From Plicaturopsis crispa FD-325 SS-3 (lineage: Eukaryota; Basidiomycota; Agaricomycetes; Amylocorticiales; Amylocorticiaceae): a stretch of DNA of 64,000 bases. The stretch lies in contig KN832554.1 of the NCBI GenBank assembly GCA_000827205.1, forward strand, positions 1,424,345-1,488,344, read 5' to 3'. The translations under genes were made by a program, and so were the position numbers. Each line of letters begins with the position of its first letter. The first letter of the stretch is position 1. The notes beneath the pieces were generated by a model that was not told the DNA's origin, did no database searches, and saw only the letters and a list, made by a program, of their open reading frames with translations. This document shows positions 12,109 to 23,536 of the stretch, in pieces.

Positions 12109-13521
12109 ATGAAGCTCTTGCTGTTCTTCGCATTTCTCGCCGTTCTGGCAACGGCAGTGTCGGCGTGAGTGGAATCCACTTCCTCCCGCGCGTCGTTTTT
12201 GTATGCTTACGCGCTGCATGCAGATGGACCAAAGTAAGCACTCGGGAGCGTATGGGCCGCTGTATAGCGCAGGATCTCACTCTTTATGTAGGAGGATCAC
12301 GAAATATTCGATCTCGTTAGCGCCGTCGAGGGCTCCGAGGGTACGCTGCTTCTTGTTAACCGTTTCCATCCCGCCTGATCAACGCGACCGCTCGTGTAGG
12401 AAGAGGAACGACGTTTTACTCATGGCTGGGCGTCCCGTCTACGGCGACGACGTCTGAGATCAGTAAAGCCTACCGAAAAAAGAGCATGCTGCTCCAGTAA
12501 GCAGGTTATAACATCGTCTGTGCGCCGTAACTCAAAGCGCAATCGGCCAATAGCCCGGACAAAAACCCCAATGTAAAGGGTGTGCAGGAACGCTTCGCGC
12601 GTCTGGGTGTCGTTGCAGCGATTTTGCGGAACCAGGAGGGTCGCGAACGGTGCGCGGATCTGTTCGCGTTACTCTTGAGCCGTGCGACTCATTGATACTT
12701 CACTGAAGCTATGATTTCTTCTACAAAAACGGTGTCCCCAAGTGGCGCGGAACTGGGTATTATTACTCGCGCTTCCGTCCCGGGCTCGGGGTATGTTCAC
12801 TTCTGCTGTACTGTATTCGGATTGCACTAACGTAGCGCGCGCTTGCAGTTCGTTTTCGTGTTCCTCACCATCCTCACGTCGGTCCTGCAGTACCTTGTGC
12901 AGCACCTCGGATACAAGAGTGATGTGCAGCGCATTGAACGCGTCGTCTCCGACGCGCGGGCGGCGGCTTGGGGCTCGAAGATGGTTCCCATTGAGGGCCA
13001 GAGAAAGGTATTATATCGCGCTCTTGATAGTGAACACAAAACTTAATGCGACTCAATCCAGGTCAAAGTGAACTTGGGAGGACAGTCTCAAGAAGGCGCT
13101 GCAGTGAATGGGCGATGGATCGACATGGTCGTCGAAGGTCCCAACGTCTACATCGTACGTAGTTATATGCATTCATCAACTGCATATCTGACACGTCTAC
13201 ACCAAACAGCTCGATGAATCCGGCGACCTCCATCCCCTGGACGCGTCCACCGCCACCCCGCCCGCGGTCACCCGCACCTGGTTCATCGCCCTCCTGCGCA
13301 CCCTCGCATCCAAAGTCTATACGCCCAAACTCGCCGTGGAAGAGCCCGCAGAGACCGAAACCGACGACACAGAGTCGGAGGCACCCGAGAGCGGGAGCGC
13401 GACACCGAAGGAGAAACGCGCTCCCAAGGACGGAGTGCCCGCGTCGGGCGACCTCAAGGGTGGGCGGGCACCCGCGGTTAAGGCCGGGGGCAAGCGGAAG
13501 AAGGCTGTGAAGAAGAGATGA
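12109..13521 (+). CDS. erj5: ER membrane J-domain protein (Erj5-like)
   Basis: A DnaJ co-chaperone of the ER, thought to help Kar2/BiP in folding. The first exon encodes a signal peptide ([19 protein letters not shown]), followed by [20 protein letters not shown], then the J domain ([35 protein letters not shown], with the HPD motif created by a splice). After it: [20 protein letters not shown] and [20 protein letters not shown], the block typical of fungal Erj5 that runs into a transmembrane helix. A cytosolic region with AAAWGSKM follows, and the C-terminus is K/E-rich and ends KKAVKKR. About eight exons; GT-AG introns are short. The start is the only Met giving a signal peptide. The order signal-J-TM matches Erj5 rather than soluble DnaJ proteins. 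Divergent with RRN7. Confidence 0.88.
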
Positions 13522-14627
13522 GGGCGTTGATTTCGTTGTTTTTTTGGGAGTCCTCATGATACCTTATGGCAGTAGTAATAAAATGGAGCTACCGTGCCCG
13601 CGTCCTCGCTTGTTTGCCACAAGCGTTCTATAACCGTCGTTTCACGATGTGTACAGCACAAACGATCCGTTGATTCACGCGCTACACACGGATACAGAGG
13701 ACCATTTGTACTTAAGTATACAAAGTGGGTTATAGCCTATGTGGGTCTGATCCGGCGACATGATACAGATGCAAGGCAGCTTCGGAGGCGAGAACTCGGA
13801 GAAGAATGAAATGCGGGGTAAGCTCTTCTCAAACATCCGTCACCAGACTGGTCAATGGTCGGAACATCAGGACACCGCAAACATGCCCAGCAGCAGCCAG
13901 GCGCCGGATAGAGTCGGACCAAGGCCCAAGGGCCAGTCGGGGGAGTGTACCATCTTCCGGAAAATAGGTAGGAGGCGGAAGCAAATCAACCGATATTTTA
14001 TCGTCGACTATACATTATAGCCGTCCAAGCTGCGCACGTAGACGAGTTCGACGCGATTCAGAGGCAACAGACTTGAAAGTCCATGAGGTAAGCTGTACCG
14101 TACAGTCGCGTGAGGGTCGTCCAGGACGCAGAGCGCGACAACCGTCGGAAATTCAGCGTCAGAGTGACGGTGCGCGTCCAGGAATGTTCAATGAAACATC
14201 CCGGCAGGCCGCAAAGTCGCGATCGGCCGAAACGGAGTCATTGGCGATTGCTCGAGGCGGGATCCAGGCGGCCTAGAAAACCGCGTCCGCTGTGCATTTG
14301 ACCATACGAAATACCGCAAGGACGACTAAAGAAGGAGTCAAGAAAGCGAACGCTGTGCACGGCCAAGTGGAAGGAAGGAGGAAGAGCCGTCCGACGCTGA
14401 GCAGGGTGGAGAAACAGGGCGAGGAGATATTTGACCGGAAAAGGGAAAAAGTCTTATCGGACCAATAAGAAAAGAGGGAAATTGGGAGGTGCCTAGATCA
14501 ACAGGCATCAATAGGACGACGCCGTGTTCCTCTTAACAGCGTCCTCCATCGATCCTCTTTCTTGCTTCAAACGCTTTATTGCGCAACTCGCTCGCAAACC
14601 TAGCCCTTCTCTCTCTCTTTCTCTACA
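13522..14627. other. 1.1 kb intergenic region, promoter of glutamine synthetase
   Basis: No gene is supported in either strand. The right half is the glutamine synthetase promoter and leader, with a CT-rich tract just before the start and a GATA-type and CCAAT site near 14.45 kb (listed separately). The left half holds the ERJ5 3' UTR. Confidence 0.5.
14453..14466 (+). promoter_or_regulatory. GATA-type site and CCAAT box upstream of glutamine synthetase
   Basis: CTTATC (reverse complement GATAAG) at 14453-14458 is followed at 14462-14466 by CCAAT. They lie about 165 bp before the start codon. Fungal glutamine synthetase genes are commonly under GATA-factor nitrogen control, so this pair is a plausible regulatory site; short motifs also occur by chance. 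Confidence 0.35.
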
Positions 14628-15907
14628 ATGGAGTACCGTAATGACCTCTTGGCTCCCTACCTCGCCTTGCCCCAGGGCGAAAAGGTCCAAGCAGAATGTG
14701 TGTTGCTTTCCAGTTAATCTAATCAACTGCGCCGTTTCCTGATCACTCTTCTCGCACAGACGTTTGGATCGACGGTGAAGGTGGTCTCCGTTCCAAGACT
14801 ACCGTTCGTTCTTCCGGTTTTATGGCTCTTGACCACTAGTTGACACCCTCCTTAGACCGTGAGCAAGAAGGTCACCGACATTGGCCAGCTCCGTGTCTGG
14901 GACTTCGACGGTTCCTCCACCGGTCAGGCGCCAGGCCATGACTCCGACGTCTACCTCCGCCCCGCCGCCATCTTCCCCGATCCATTCCGTGGTGGTGACA
15001 ACATCCTCGTTCTCGCAGAAACCTACAACAACGACGGCACCCCCAACATGACCAACTTCCGTCACCACGCGAAGAAGTCCATGGATCTCGCCAAAGACGC
15101 AGAACCCTGGTTCGGTCTCGAGCAGGAATACACCCTCTTCGATGCCGATGGTACCCCATACGGCTGGCCCAAGGGTGGTTTCCCTGGTCCCCAAGGTCCT
15201 TACTACTGCGGTGCCGGTAAGTCAAATCTAGTATCAAAACCCGGAACGCCGACCTGACTGTCCAAAAGGCACTGGAAAGGTGTTCGCACGTGATCTCATC
15301 GAGGCGCACTACCGCGCCTGCCTCTACGCCGGTGTCAACATCAGCGGAATCAACGCAGAGGTCATGCCGTCGCAGTGGGAGTTCCAGGTCGGCCCGTGTG
15401 AGGGCATCTCCATGGGCGACCACCTGTGGATGGCGCGCTTCCTCCTCATCCGCATCGCTGAGCAGTGGGGCGTGAAGGTCTCCTTCCACCCCAAGCCCCT
15501 CCAGGGCGACTGGAACGGCGCCGGCTGCCACACCAACTACAGCACCAAGGCCATGCGCGAGCCCGGAGGCATGAAGCACATCGAGGCCGCCATCGAGAAG
15601 CTCTCGAAGAGGCACAACGAGCACATCGCCGTGTACGGAGAGGACAACGACCTCAGGCTGACCGGGCGCCACGAGACCGGCCACATCGGCGCGTTCAGCT
15701 CTGGTGTCGCCAACCGTGGTGCGTCGATCCGTATCCCCAGGCACGTCGGTGCCCAGGGCTTCGGGTACCTCGAGGACAGGCGCCCCGCGTCTAACATCGG
15801 TATGTGCGCGCCCTTCTTACTTGCAATCAAATTGCTCACGCTACTGTTGTATAGACCCGTATCGCGTCACCGGCATCATGGTCGAGACGACTATTCTTGA
15901 CAAGTAA
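14628..15907 (+). CDS. glnA: Glutamine synthetase
   Basis: Makes glutamine from glutamate, ammonia and ATP in the cytosol; central to nitrogen assimilation. Five exons. Clear landmarks: [20 protein letters not shown] (the DGSST glutamate-loop region), [13 protein letters not shown] (metal ligands), [73 protein letters not shown] (R-G-A-S substrate residues) and a C-terminus [11 protein letters not shown]. Length about 355 residues, the eukaryotic GSII size. The start at 14628 ([19 protein letters not shown]) is preceded by a CT-rich leader typical of strongly expressed fungal genes. The first intron interrupts AEYVWIDGE, and two short introns follow in the first 250 bases. Codon use is strongly biased to C-ending codons, more than in the neighbours, consistent with high expression. 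Confidence 0.97.
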
Positions 15908-16225
15908 ATATTAGCAGGACGGGTGGTGGAGTAAGGTTGGAAGTATTATGGTCGTGTACAAATCTCGGGATTCACCACGGATATCGCTCTCGTTGTATGA
16001 TTCTTGGACTTTCTCGCGAAGCTCTGGTCAATGGAATTTGAGTGTTATCAGTGCACACAGATAATCTCGTCCGGCTGCGTAGGATTTTTTTCTTCGTTGT
16101 GAAAATGAACGCAATGGACCGTGGGAAAGAATAGAAGCCCCCCACGGCGTTACTCAACGCTTCGCCTTTCTTGACTTGCAACGATTACAAAGTCAGCGTT
16201 CAGTAGCCTGACCGACTCAAAGACC
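15908..16225. other. Intergenic spacer between tandem genes
   Basis: 318 bases between the glutamine synthetase stop and the next plus-strand gene; holds the 3' UTR and the next promoter. Nothing else is visible. Confidence 0.45.
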
Positions 16226-17786
16226 ATGACAGACGGCATCAAAATACCCGTCCCAGCCTTCATCAAGCTGCTCTCTGAGAATGGTGTCCCAGTTCCAAAG
16301 GCTATGGCAGCGACCGGGAAAATGTAGGCCGTCTTACAATTAACGCTCTCGAGCGTTGTCTGAGGACGGATTCCGACACAGATACAAAGAATTCAACACC
16401 CGCGCCGCACTCGCGAAGCTGACGGATGTCAAGCTGGCAGCTCTCGGGCTGGAAGACAAGGAGGACCGCAAGCTTGTCCTTGCTGCGCTGCGCAAAGCTG
16501 GATACGCGTCTGACCACCGGAAGCCCGCTAGCGCTGGCCCTTCCGACGTGACTGGGTCCTGCGGTGTGAGTCCTGAAAGGCAGACGACACAAACAAGCGC
16601 GTCGACGTCGAACGCGCAAGCTGGGCCGTCTATTTACCCGTCGCCGAATGCATTCCGCGCCGTCGTACGTTCATACACGCACTCTGATATGTTCGCTGTT
16701 GACGCATTCGTGCGAAGACTACACCTCCGAAGAAAAAGCGAAAGCGCGATTCGCTGAAAGACTTTTTGCCGGACGGCCCAGTTGACGAAGCGACCGAGTA
16801 TGGAGATCTCGACTTTAACGAGGTCCTTGATGAGGAGGTAAGTGTGTACCGTCCGTTTACCCTCCATCTGCATCAGAATACAGCAAAACCGACACAGCTA
16901 ATTTCACTACGCGTTAGGTGCTCAAGACGAAGTCCACTGTGGTGAACCGTGCGCCGCTTATGAGTGCGTGGGCAACGGTCGTCGCTGAACGGATGGGCTT
17001 CCAGCGGGAGGAAGCCCTTAGCATTGGTGAGTAACCGGGTTTATTGGTGATTAATGCAACGATAGTGCTCATATCATTATTTAGCCTCGGTATATACAGA
17101 GATGAACGCCATTTCCAAAGGCGTGTCTCTCGGAATCTACAAGGAAGACAAGAAGAAGAATAGGGACGCACCACTGGGCGGTACACAACCCTACGTCGAC
17201 ATTATGGGCAGACGGTCTGTGCATCACATCTTTCTGCCGTAAATTTGTACTTACTGCCCGACCATCTTCACACAGAGTGTAAGTCCATCTTTGTTCAATG
17301 CCGTACACCTACTGACAGGCCCTCAGCTCGCTCTACCAGACACAAAACTCCCAATGGCGCGCTCTAGCAGACGACGCTCCCGCACAGCCCTCCACAGCGT
17401 TCTCCTACATCTCCCGCGCCCTCCGCCAGACGACCCCGCACATCGTAGGCGCGCTGCGCCTGCTCGCTGCAAGCTACCCGCCAGGAGAGCTCAACGCCAA
17501 GGGCTTCGCGCTGTATGCGGATTTCCGCCCGGAGGTAGACGGATGGGGGAAGAGGGGCGAAGTGAACTGTGAGCGGATTTTAGCGGGGCGGAAGAAGGAT
17601 GATCGCGTTTCCGCCCAACTGGAGGCGGGGTCATCAATTGACGTGGTGAAACACGAAGTAGCTGGGGCGAAACCTGTAGAGGATGTGAATGGGCCAGATA
17701 GGAAGCGACATAAAGGTCCTACTCTGGAGGAGTTCGAAGACGAGGAGCCTACCTTCGACGACTTTGACCTGAGCAACCTTCCATAA
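16226..17786 (+). CDS. Conserved fungal protein with an N-terminal SAM-like domain
   Basis: About 370 residues from six or so exons. The N-terminal ~75 residues (IPVPAFIKLLSENGVPVPKA ... LTDVKLAALGLEDKEDRKLV) look like a SAM-type helical bundle with the usual L..LG..D...R closing pattern. A polar linker with a basic cluster (PPKKKRKRDS, a likely nuclear signal) and acidic FNEVLDEE follows. Then comes a strongly conserved-looking block, RAPLMSAWATVVAERMGF then QREEALSIASVYTEMNAISK and GVSLGIYKED, and later HIVGALRLLAASYPPGELNA with GFALYADFRPEVDGWGKRG. I recognise the AWATVVAERMGF block as a recurrent one in uncharacterised fungal and bacterial proteins but cannot attach a function. The C-terminus is acidic (EEFEDEEPTFDDFDLSNLP). 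Alternative: a chromatin-associated protein, given the basic cluster; not proven. Confidence 0.72.
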
Positions 17787-18064
17787 CACAACTTATTCGA
17801 ATTCGCCGACACTAGTACTGGACTTGCACCACACAATTACTTACAGTATTCACACTAACAGTCGTCCAGACGCCCGATGTACACAGGCAAATGTAAAGTC
17901 ATGTAAAGGCATCTACATTAAATATAACCCTAAACAATCTATCCCGGTGTGCTGCAACGAGTCCGTACCACGCGCCTACACCCTCAACCCGGTTCGAAAG
18001 CTCAACGCTAGCTCAAAAAGACCGGTGTACATGACCGAGGATGCAAGTCTCCAAGTATACGGTT

Positions 18065-19625
18065 TTACAGGTTTTTGATGATAGCGGAGGTGAACTCGGA
18101 GGTGGTTGCAGAGCCTACGGTAAAGCGGCATCAGGATACTGCTATAGTGTGAAAGGGACGATATAAACTTACCGCCCATGTCTGCCGTCCGGACCTTGGA
18201 GTCATTGATGACGTTGAAAGTAGCGCTGGCAATGCTGTTGGCGATGGGGTCAAGGCTACAATATGCCAACGGTCAGAATAGACGAAAGGGAGAGGCATGA
18301 GAGAGCGACGCACCCGAGATGCCTGAGCATCATGGTCGCGCTGAGGATCATGGCAGCAGGGTTGGCACGGTTGGTACCCATGATGTCCTTTGCGACGTGA
18401 CGGCATCCGGGCTCGAAGAGGGCGTATTCCTATGCCATACTCTGCGTCAAGAGATAATTCCGTGGGAGGAACAATTAACCCACCCGTCCAACATTGCAAC
18501 CAGGGACGATTCCGGGTCCACCAACGAGGGCGGCACCAATGTTCGAGACGATGGCACCGTACAAGTTGGGCATGACCATGACGTCGAACTGTCCGGGCTT
18601 GGCAACAAGCTGCATCGACGTGTTGTCGACGATCATGTCATTGAATTCGATGCCAGAGGATTTGTACTCCTCTGCGACCCGACGGAACGTGTTGAGGAAG
18701 AGACCGTCACCGAGCTTCATGATGTTTGCCTTGTGGACACATGTCACTTTCTTGAAAACAGAGATTCAAGTCAGTTTTTACTGCGCAGCTGAGCGAGCCA
18801 CAGCGCGTACCTTGCGGTTGTTCTTGAGCGCAAAGTCAAATGCGAACCGCGAGATACGCTCGGCCTTGGCGCGCGTCGACACCTTCAAACTTTCGACGAC
18901 ACCGGGGTAGCTCTGGTGCTCAAGGCCCGAGTACTCACCCTCCGTGTTTTCACGGATGATGGCGAAGTCGACGTTGGAATGACGCGTCGGGAAGCCGGGA
19001 AGAGATTTGCAAAGAACAACGGAGGCGTAGATATCTAGCTGCTGGCGCATCGCGACGTTCCACGAGATGTGGCCGGACTGCGATATGGGGGTGAACAGGA
19101 TACCTAAAGGTTGGCAGCGTAAATTAAACAATACAGCAGGAGCATCTGGACGTATACTTACCCTTCAGTCCAACACGGTTGCGCTTCAAACTCTCCATAG
19201 CCTGCTTGAACAGATCCTCGCCAGAGGAGGACATGCCAGACACGTCGTACTGCTCCCACTCAATGGGTGCGTTGACGTGCTCGAAGATTTCCTTGACCGA
19301 GTCTGTGATCTCGGCGCCGATACCGTCACCGGGAATGAGGGTCACCTGCAAAACTTAGGATCTACACCCGGTGTGTTCATGGTTTCGCCATACCGTGTAG
19401 ACACCACCATATTTGGTAGGCAGCTACAAGCAGATTGTGAGCCGCGTCTTCCAGCTGCAAAAGTACTGCACGTACCCTCTGCGTCACTTTTGGGAAGCCA
19501 GCCGACAAGGTTGTCGCGGTTCTCTACGCGCGAATGTGAGCGCATTCCACCCGGTAAAAACGTGCAAAACATACCGATTGAGAGAGGACAGGGCGAGCAG
19601 CAGCCGAGATAGCGTTGCGCAACAT
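18065..19625 (-). CDS. idh1: NAD-dependent isocitrate dehydrogenase subunit 1, mitochondrial
   Basis: Subunit of the TCA-cycle enzyme that oxidises isocitrate to 2-oxoglutarate with NAD in the matrix. A targeting peptide ([17 protein letters not shown], then [10 protein letters not shown]) is coded by two small exons. Next: [113 protein letters not shown], and a C-terminal [19 protein letters not shown]. These are the conserved blocks of the Idh1/Idh2 family. [20 protein letters not shown] identifies Idh1-type rather than isopropylmalate dehydrogenase. About ten exons, ~375 residues. The start at 19625 is the first Met with a presequence in frame. It is divergent with a membrane hydrolase, 320 bp apart. 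Confidence 0.95.
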
Positions 19626-19945
19626 CACAGACGTTGGACGGACGAGAAAGAGAAAGACAAGAGATGTCGACGAAGGAGAGAACCGGGTAGCTTTCAAAAA
19701 TCAGAGTCTCCGGATCCGAGTCCGCGCTGTACGTCGGAGTCCGGATCAAGCCATGCGATCCTGTTCGGTCCTGTATCGGACACCGGGACTCCACTTGTTC
19801 TTCAGGTTTTGGTTTCACCGTCAGCTGCCTGCTTATATTTTCTATAATTTCACGAGCATCTTGCTGCTCTTCCTTTCTTTTATACAGCGACGTACGCGAA
19901 ACATATACCCCCTCACCGAATTTCCGCAAAAAATTGGTCTCGCCA
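19626..19945. promoter_or_regulatory. Shared divergent promoter, IDH1 / alpha-beta hydrolase
   Basis: 320 bases between two outward-facing start codons. Contains AT-rich ATATTTTCTATAATTTC (about 19835-19852) and TTTTATAC on the plus strand. No named factor site is claimed. Confidence 0.4.
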
Positions 19946-21907
19946 ATGGCCCACGATCCATCCGAGACAGTAGACCCCCCACGGAAACGCGCTGGCTCTT
20001 TCTTCTTGGTCTTGTTATTCATCATCGCTCCGTTCTGGCTGGTCGTTCCTCTTGCGTGGACGTTCGTTATCTACGCGCTGAGGACCGGAAAGATCTGGTC
20101 TTTCTATTGGCCTGGCCGATTACTATTTGGTGCAGCGTTATGCGAGGTACGCTTACATCCGTGATTCGTGCAGAAGTACAGACTGATATATCGGCCTTGG
20201 GATTAGGTCTTCTTCAGTGTGTACCACTGGAATCTTGCGGAGCTGGTGTCGAGGAACTCCCCTCATAGTCCCGGGAGCCTCACCGAGCTGCAGAATGCAT
20301 ATTCTCGCGTCTTGAAAGCCGGGCTCGCTCAGCTACCGGAGGATGGATTTGACGAAGAAACGCTTGACGTAGACAGGCCAGGGAGCCCCGCAGAGGAAAT
20401 CGAACAGCTTCGTGCAGATGACCCGCGTGCTATCGACTTTCGGACGGTCTTACGGACTTGGTTCGGCGGTGCGCCATGGTCGCATCTGCGCCGCACGGAA
20501 GTACGCGCTTGGCTCTACTGGTCCATCTTCAACGCGCCCCTTCCGCTTAACGATGATTTACAGCACGCGCATCGCGTTGTTCTCAACGACGCGCTTGACT
20601 TGCTGCAAAAGCGTTCCGGCACCATCATTCCCGACGGTTCTAATCCCTCCGTGAAACCCATGCTGATGACACTCGACAAAGTCAAGGTCTCGTGGCGTCC
20701 TTTCGGATTCTACGTCTTCGTCGCGGTCCTCAACATGGTACTGAAAATATATTATACTCGATTTTGTGGCTTCCGGCTCGGTTGTTATAATGGACTTGAG
20801 TTCGTATCTTTTTCATATGCAGCAGCGGAATAGACGGCTAACGCATCGTCCAGATACATAATCCGCGTACCCAAATCTTGGAACCAAAGTAGCGGTGCCC
20901 GCCCTCTCGTCTTTGTCCATGGTCTTGGGCTGGGACTCGCCCAATATCATCATCTTCTCTCCAACCTTCGTCGCGAATTTACCGACCGTCCGATTCTCGT
21001 CCCTCTGCAGCCACATATCAGCCAAGACATATTCCATCCACAGTATCTAAAGCCCTTGAATAGATACGAAGCCGCCAATGCCCTCGCGGGTCTATTGGCT
21101 GAGCTCGGGTGGGCGGATCCGAAGAAGGTCGATGAGCTCGGGTTGACAGAAGATGAACAGAGCGAAGGGGAAGAATCTACGAAGGGTGCATCGCGGAAAG
21201 GCGTCACCATGATGAGCCACTCCAAGTAAGCTCATCTCATATCAGCGCTACTTGTTCGTTGATGTGATGCATGTTATAGCGGATCTTATTTCCATGCGTG
21301 GATGCTAAAGAGCCACGGGAAGATGGTCTCTCGTTCATGTTTTGTTGATCCTGTGACTTTCTGTTCCTGGGAAGGCCGTGAGTGAATCCCTGCAGTCCCC
21401 ATATATCCTCTATTCTAATATGCCCCATAGACGTCTGCTACAATTTCCTCTATCGCCCCTGCAAGACGGTATGCTCATATCAACCGTCAAGCCGTAAAAC
21501 AGATTCCTGACATTCTTGTGGCGATCTAGGGAATTGAATTAATCATGCGGTACTTTGTTGGCACCGAGCTCGGTGTCGCGAACCTCCTCTACCGTCATTT
21601 CGAGTGGTCCTCCAATGCCCTTTGGTACGAGGACATCCCGAACGCACGCGATCCCTCTAAAACCATGTTCGCCTTGGGAGGCCAAGATAGCATCGTCAAC
21701 GCAGAGGTCGGTCGCCCATACTTCTCTGTCTTAACCCAGATTCATATCTGACGGTCCTATGTCTGTCAGCGCGTGAAACGGTACCTGACCTCGCACGGCA
21801 TCCGCAAGGGTCTATGGTACGATCCGAATGGCAGACATGGCCAGGCTTTGATCCGCGGTGGAAAAGGCCACGCAGAAATTCTACGCTGGCTCCAGGCTGA
21901 CTGCTGA
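19946..21907 (+). CDS. Membrane-anchored alpha/beta hydrolase
   Basis: About 530 residues over eight or so exons. The N-terminal exon has two hydrophobic segments (SFFLVLLFIIAPFWLVVPLA and WTFVIYALRTG...GRLLFGAAL), so the protein is probably anchored in a membrane. The hydrolase core follows: PLVFVHGLGLGLAQYHHLL (oxyanion HGxG), GVTMMSHSNGSYFHAW (nucleophile elbow SHSNG, a variant of GxSxG), VDPVTF, ALGGQDSIVNAERVKRYLTS (acid D) and RGGKGHAEILRWL (catalytic H). A middle region (FRTVLRTWFGGAPWSHLRRT, EVRAWLYWSIFNAPLP) is shared with a group of fungal hydrolases I have seen without a known substrate. The start at 19946 gives MAHDPSETVDPPRKRAG ahead of the first helix. Divergent with IDH1. Confidence 0.82.
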
Positions 21908-22599
21908 TAAGCACATGTATATTCCTTACCAGAGGTACTATATATTCCTTACTAGAGCTTCTCCCACTTGGACCTATACTGAAGGGCGCGGCGTGTATCA
22001 TTACTGTCATCATATATCTAGATAATTCTCTGATACCCTAGTGCCCAATGTACCGTTAGTCACAGTGAGCACGCGCAATATGAATCGATGACAGACGTTG
22101 CCTGCTCCATCTGCTCTTTGGTTCCATCGCCCGCGCGCTACAAACGAGTGTCACAGATTCGCTGGCTGACATTGACTATCCACATCTCCGAAACTGCCTT
22201 GTCGTCACTACCCGTACTTGAAGCTTCGACTTCGCTGGCAAAAGTACGCAGCTTGAGTGCCAGGTTGTTCTCGGTCAAGCTAGTCAAGGGGGTCGTAGAC
22301 TCGGATGATCGAGAGCGGAATCGTATGAAAACCATGGCACATTGCTCGCATTTCCAATCAATTAATCACGTATGTCCCTACTGTTCTCGTGAGCAAGTGT
22401 AATCCAACAATTGAAAATGTCCCATATGTTTGTGCCCTTGTGAACTCGAGCATACGCTTATGCTACACAGTTGGCTGCGTCGAGAAGGACGGTGGAAAAC
22501 GGTGCATGTTTGTAGCCTCTGCAAGGTTCAGCTCATTAGCGAAGACCATTTCTGCAAACACGTGGTAGTGATGCGCACATCTTTGTGAGACGAAGGAGT
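21908..22599. other. Intergenic region downstream of the split methyltransferase
   Basis: Convergent spacer. A minus-strand frame at 22138-22335 and a plus-strand frame overlapping it are present, but neither has a motif, start context or splice support. The EgtB-like second half that follows the methyltransferase in Egt1 proteins is not seen here. Confidence 0.45.
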
Positions 22600-23319
22600 T
22601 TACTGACATCCCTGGGAACATGGAAGGGGGCGATCGAGGAGCCACAATGAATACTGTGAGGCGCTGTCAGTCCAGCGTTGGATAACCCGTAAGTTTGCGC
22701 GGGTGAACAAGGTGTGGACGTCGTCTTCAGAGAACTACAAAATTACACGGCAATCTATGAACATAGGCAAAAGATGCAATGCCTATTGACATACCTTGTA
22801 CGATACCGCAACCTTGACAATTTCATCAGCAACAAAGGTTATTTCAGTCTCGCTGGAGGGGGGAGTGATTGTCTGTGCGCATCTCGACCTGTAACAAGCC
22901 TCGTGGAATCCTGCAGATGCTTAGTCTTGATGTGAGTACATGTTGTAAGGAGAACGATGATAACACTTACACTCCTGGGGCATGTTATATCTCCCAACAT
23001 AATCCCACTCTTCCTCGTCGAAGAGATTATCATTGCCAAGCGCTCTACCTGCACCAGTCAAACCGTTCATGACGAATCTCCTGCTGTATCCCTTTTCGTC
23101 ATTGTAGGCTCTTTCGATCTTGCCACGGTCGTGATCGTGATCCAAGCCCATCAAAAGTGTGTCGCCAGAGTTAGCACGCAGCGGCAAGGAGCGAAGAAAA
23201 TCTGCGCCATCCTGGCGATCGAAGTTCCCCAGAGACGATCCGAGGAACATGATGTGCAAAGGGGACTGAGCGGCGTCTCGCGTGGACGATTTCATTGAAC
23301 GGGGTAAAGTATCGCTGCT

Positions 23320-23326
23320 CTCCTCC
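23320..23326 (+). repeat. Target site duplication, left copy (CTCCTCC)
   Basis: Seven bases directly before the left terminal repeat. The identical CTCCTCC follows the right terminal repeat at 27417-27423. The pair is a perfect 7-bp direct repeat of host sequence. Confidence 0.85.
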
Positions 23327-23536
23327 TGGGCTTGGGCAATTGCGGTTCAGAAAGTGTACTGCTTATGTAATCACTTTGCCAATGAACGCGACTTTCAAAG
23401 TGACGCACCTCGAATTTTCGACCCGAGTACCCTCTACGACTTCAGTTTTGATTCAAATCGTGCATTGTATGTGTAGTAGGTACATTAGATGCCAAAATAG
23501 ATGTCTGGAATGTCAATATTAGTTATTATAAGTGTG

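Noticed and set aside
14872-15744. 290-codon minus-strand open frame
   Set aside because: Antisense of glutamine synthetase; long antisense frames are expected from GC3-rich coding exons.
22138-22335. Minus-strand frame with an SSESTTPLTSLTENN-type reading
   Set aside because: No homology recognised and no start or splice context; might be a remnant but cannot be supported.
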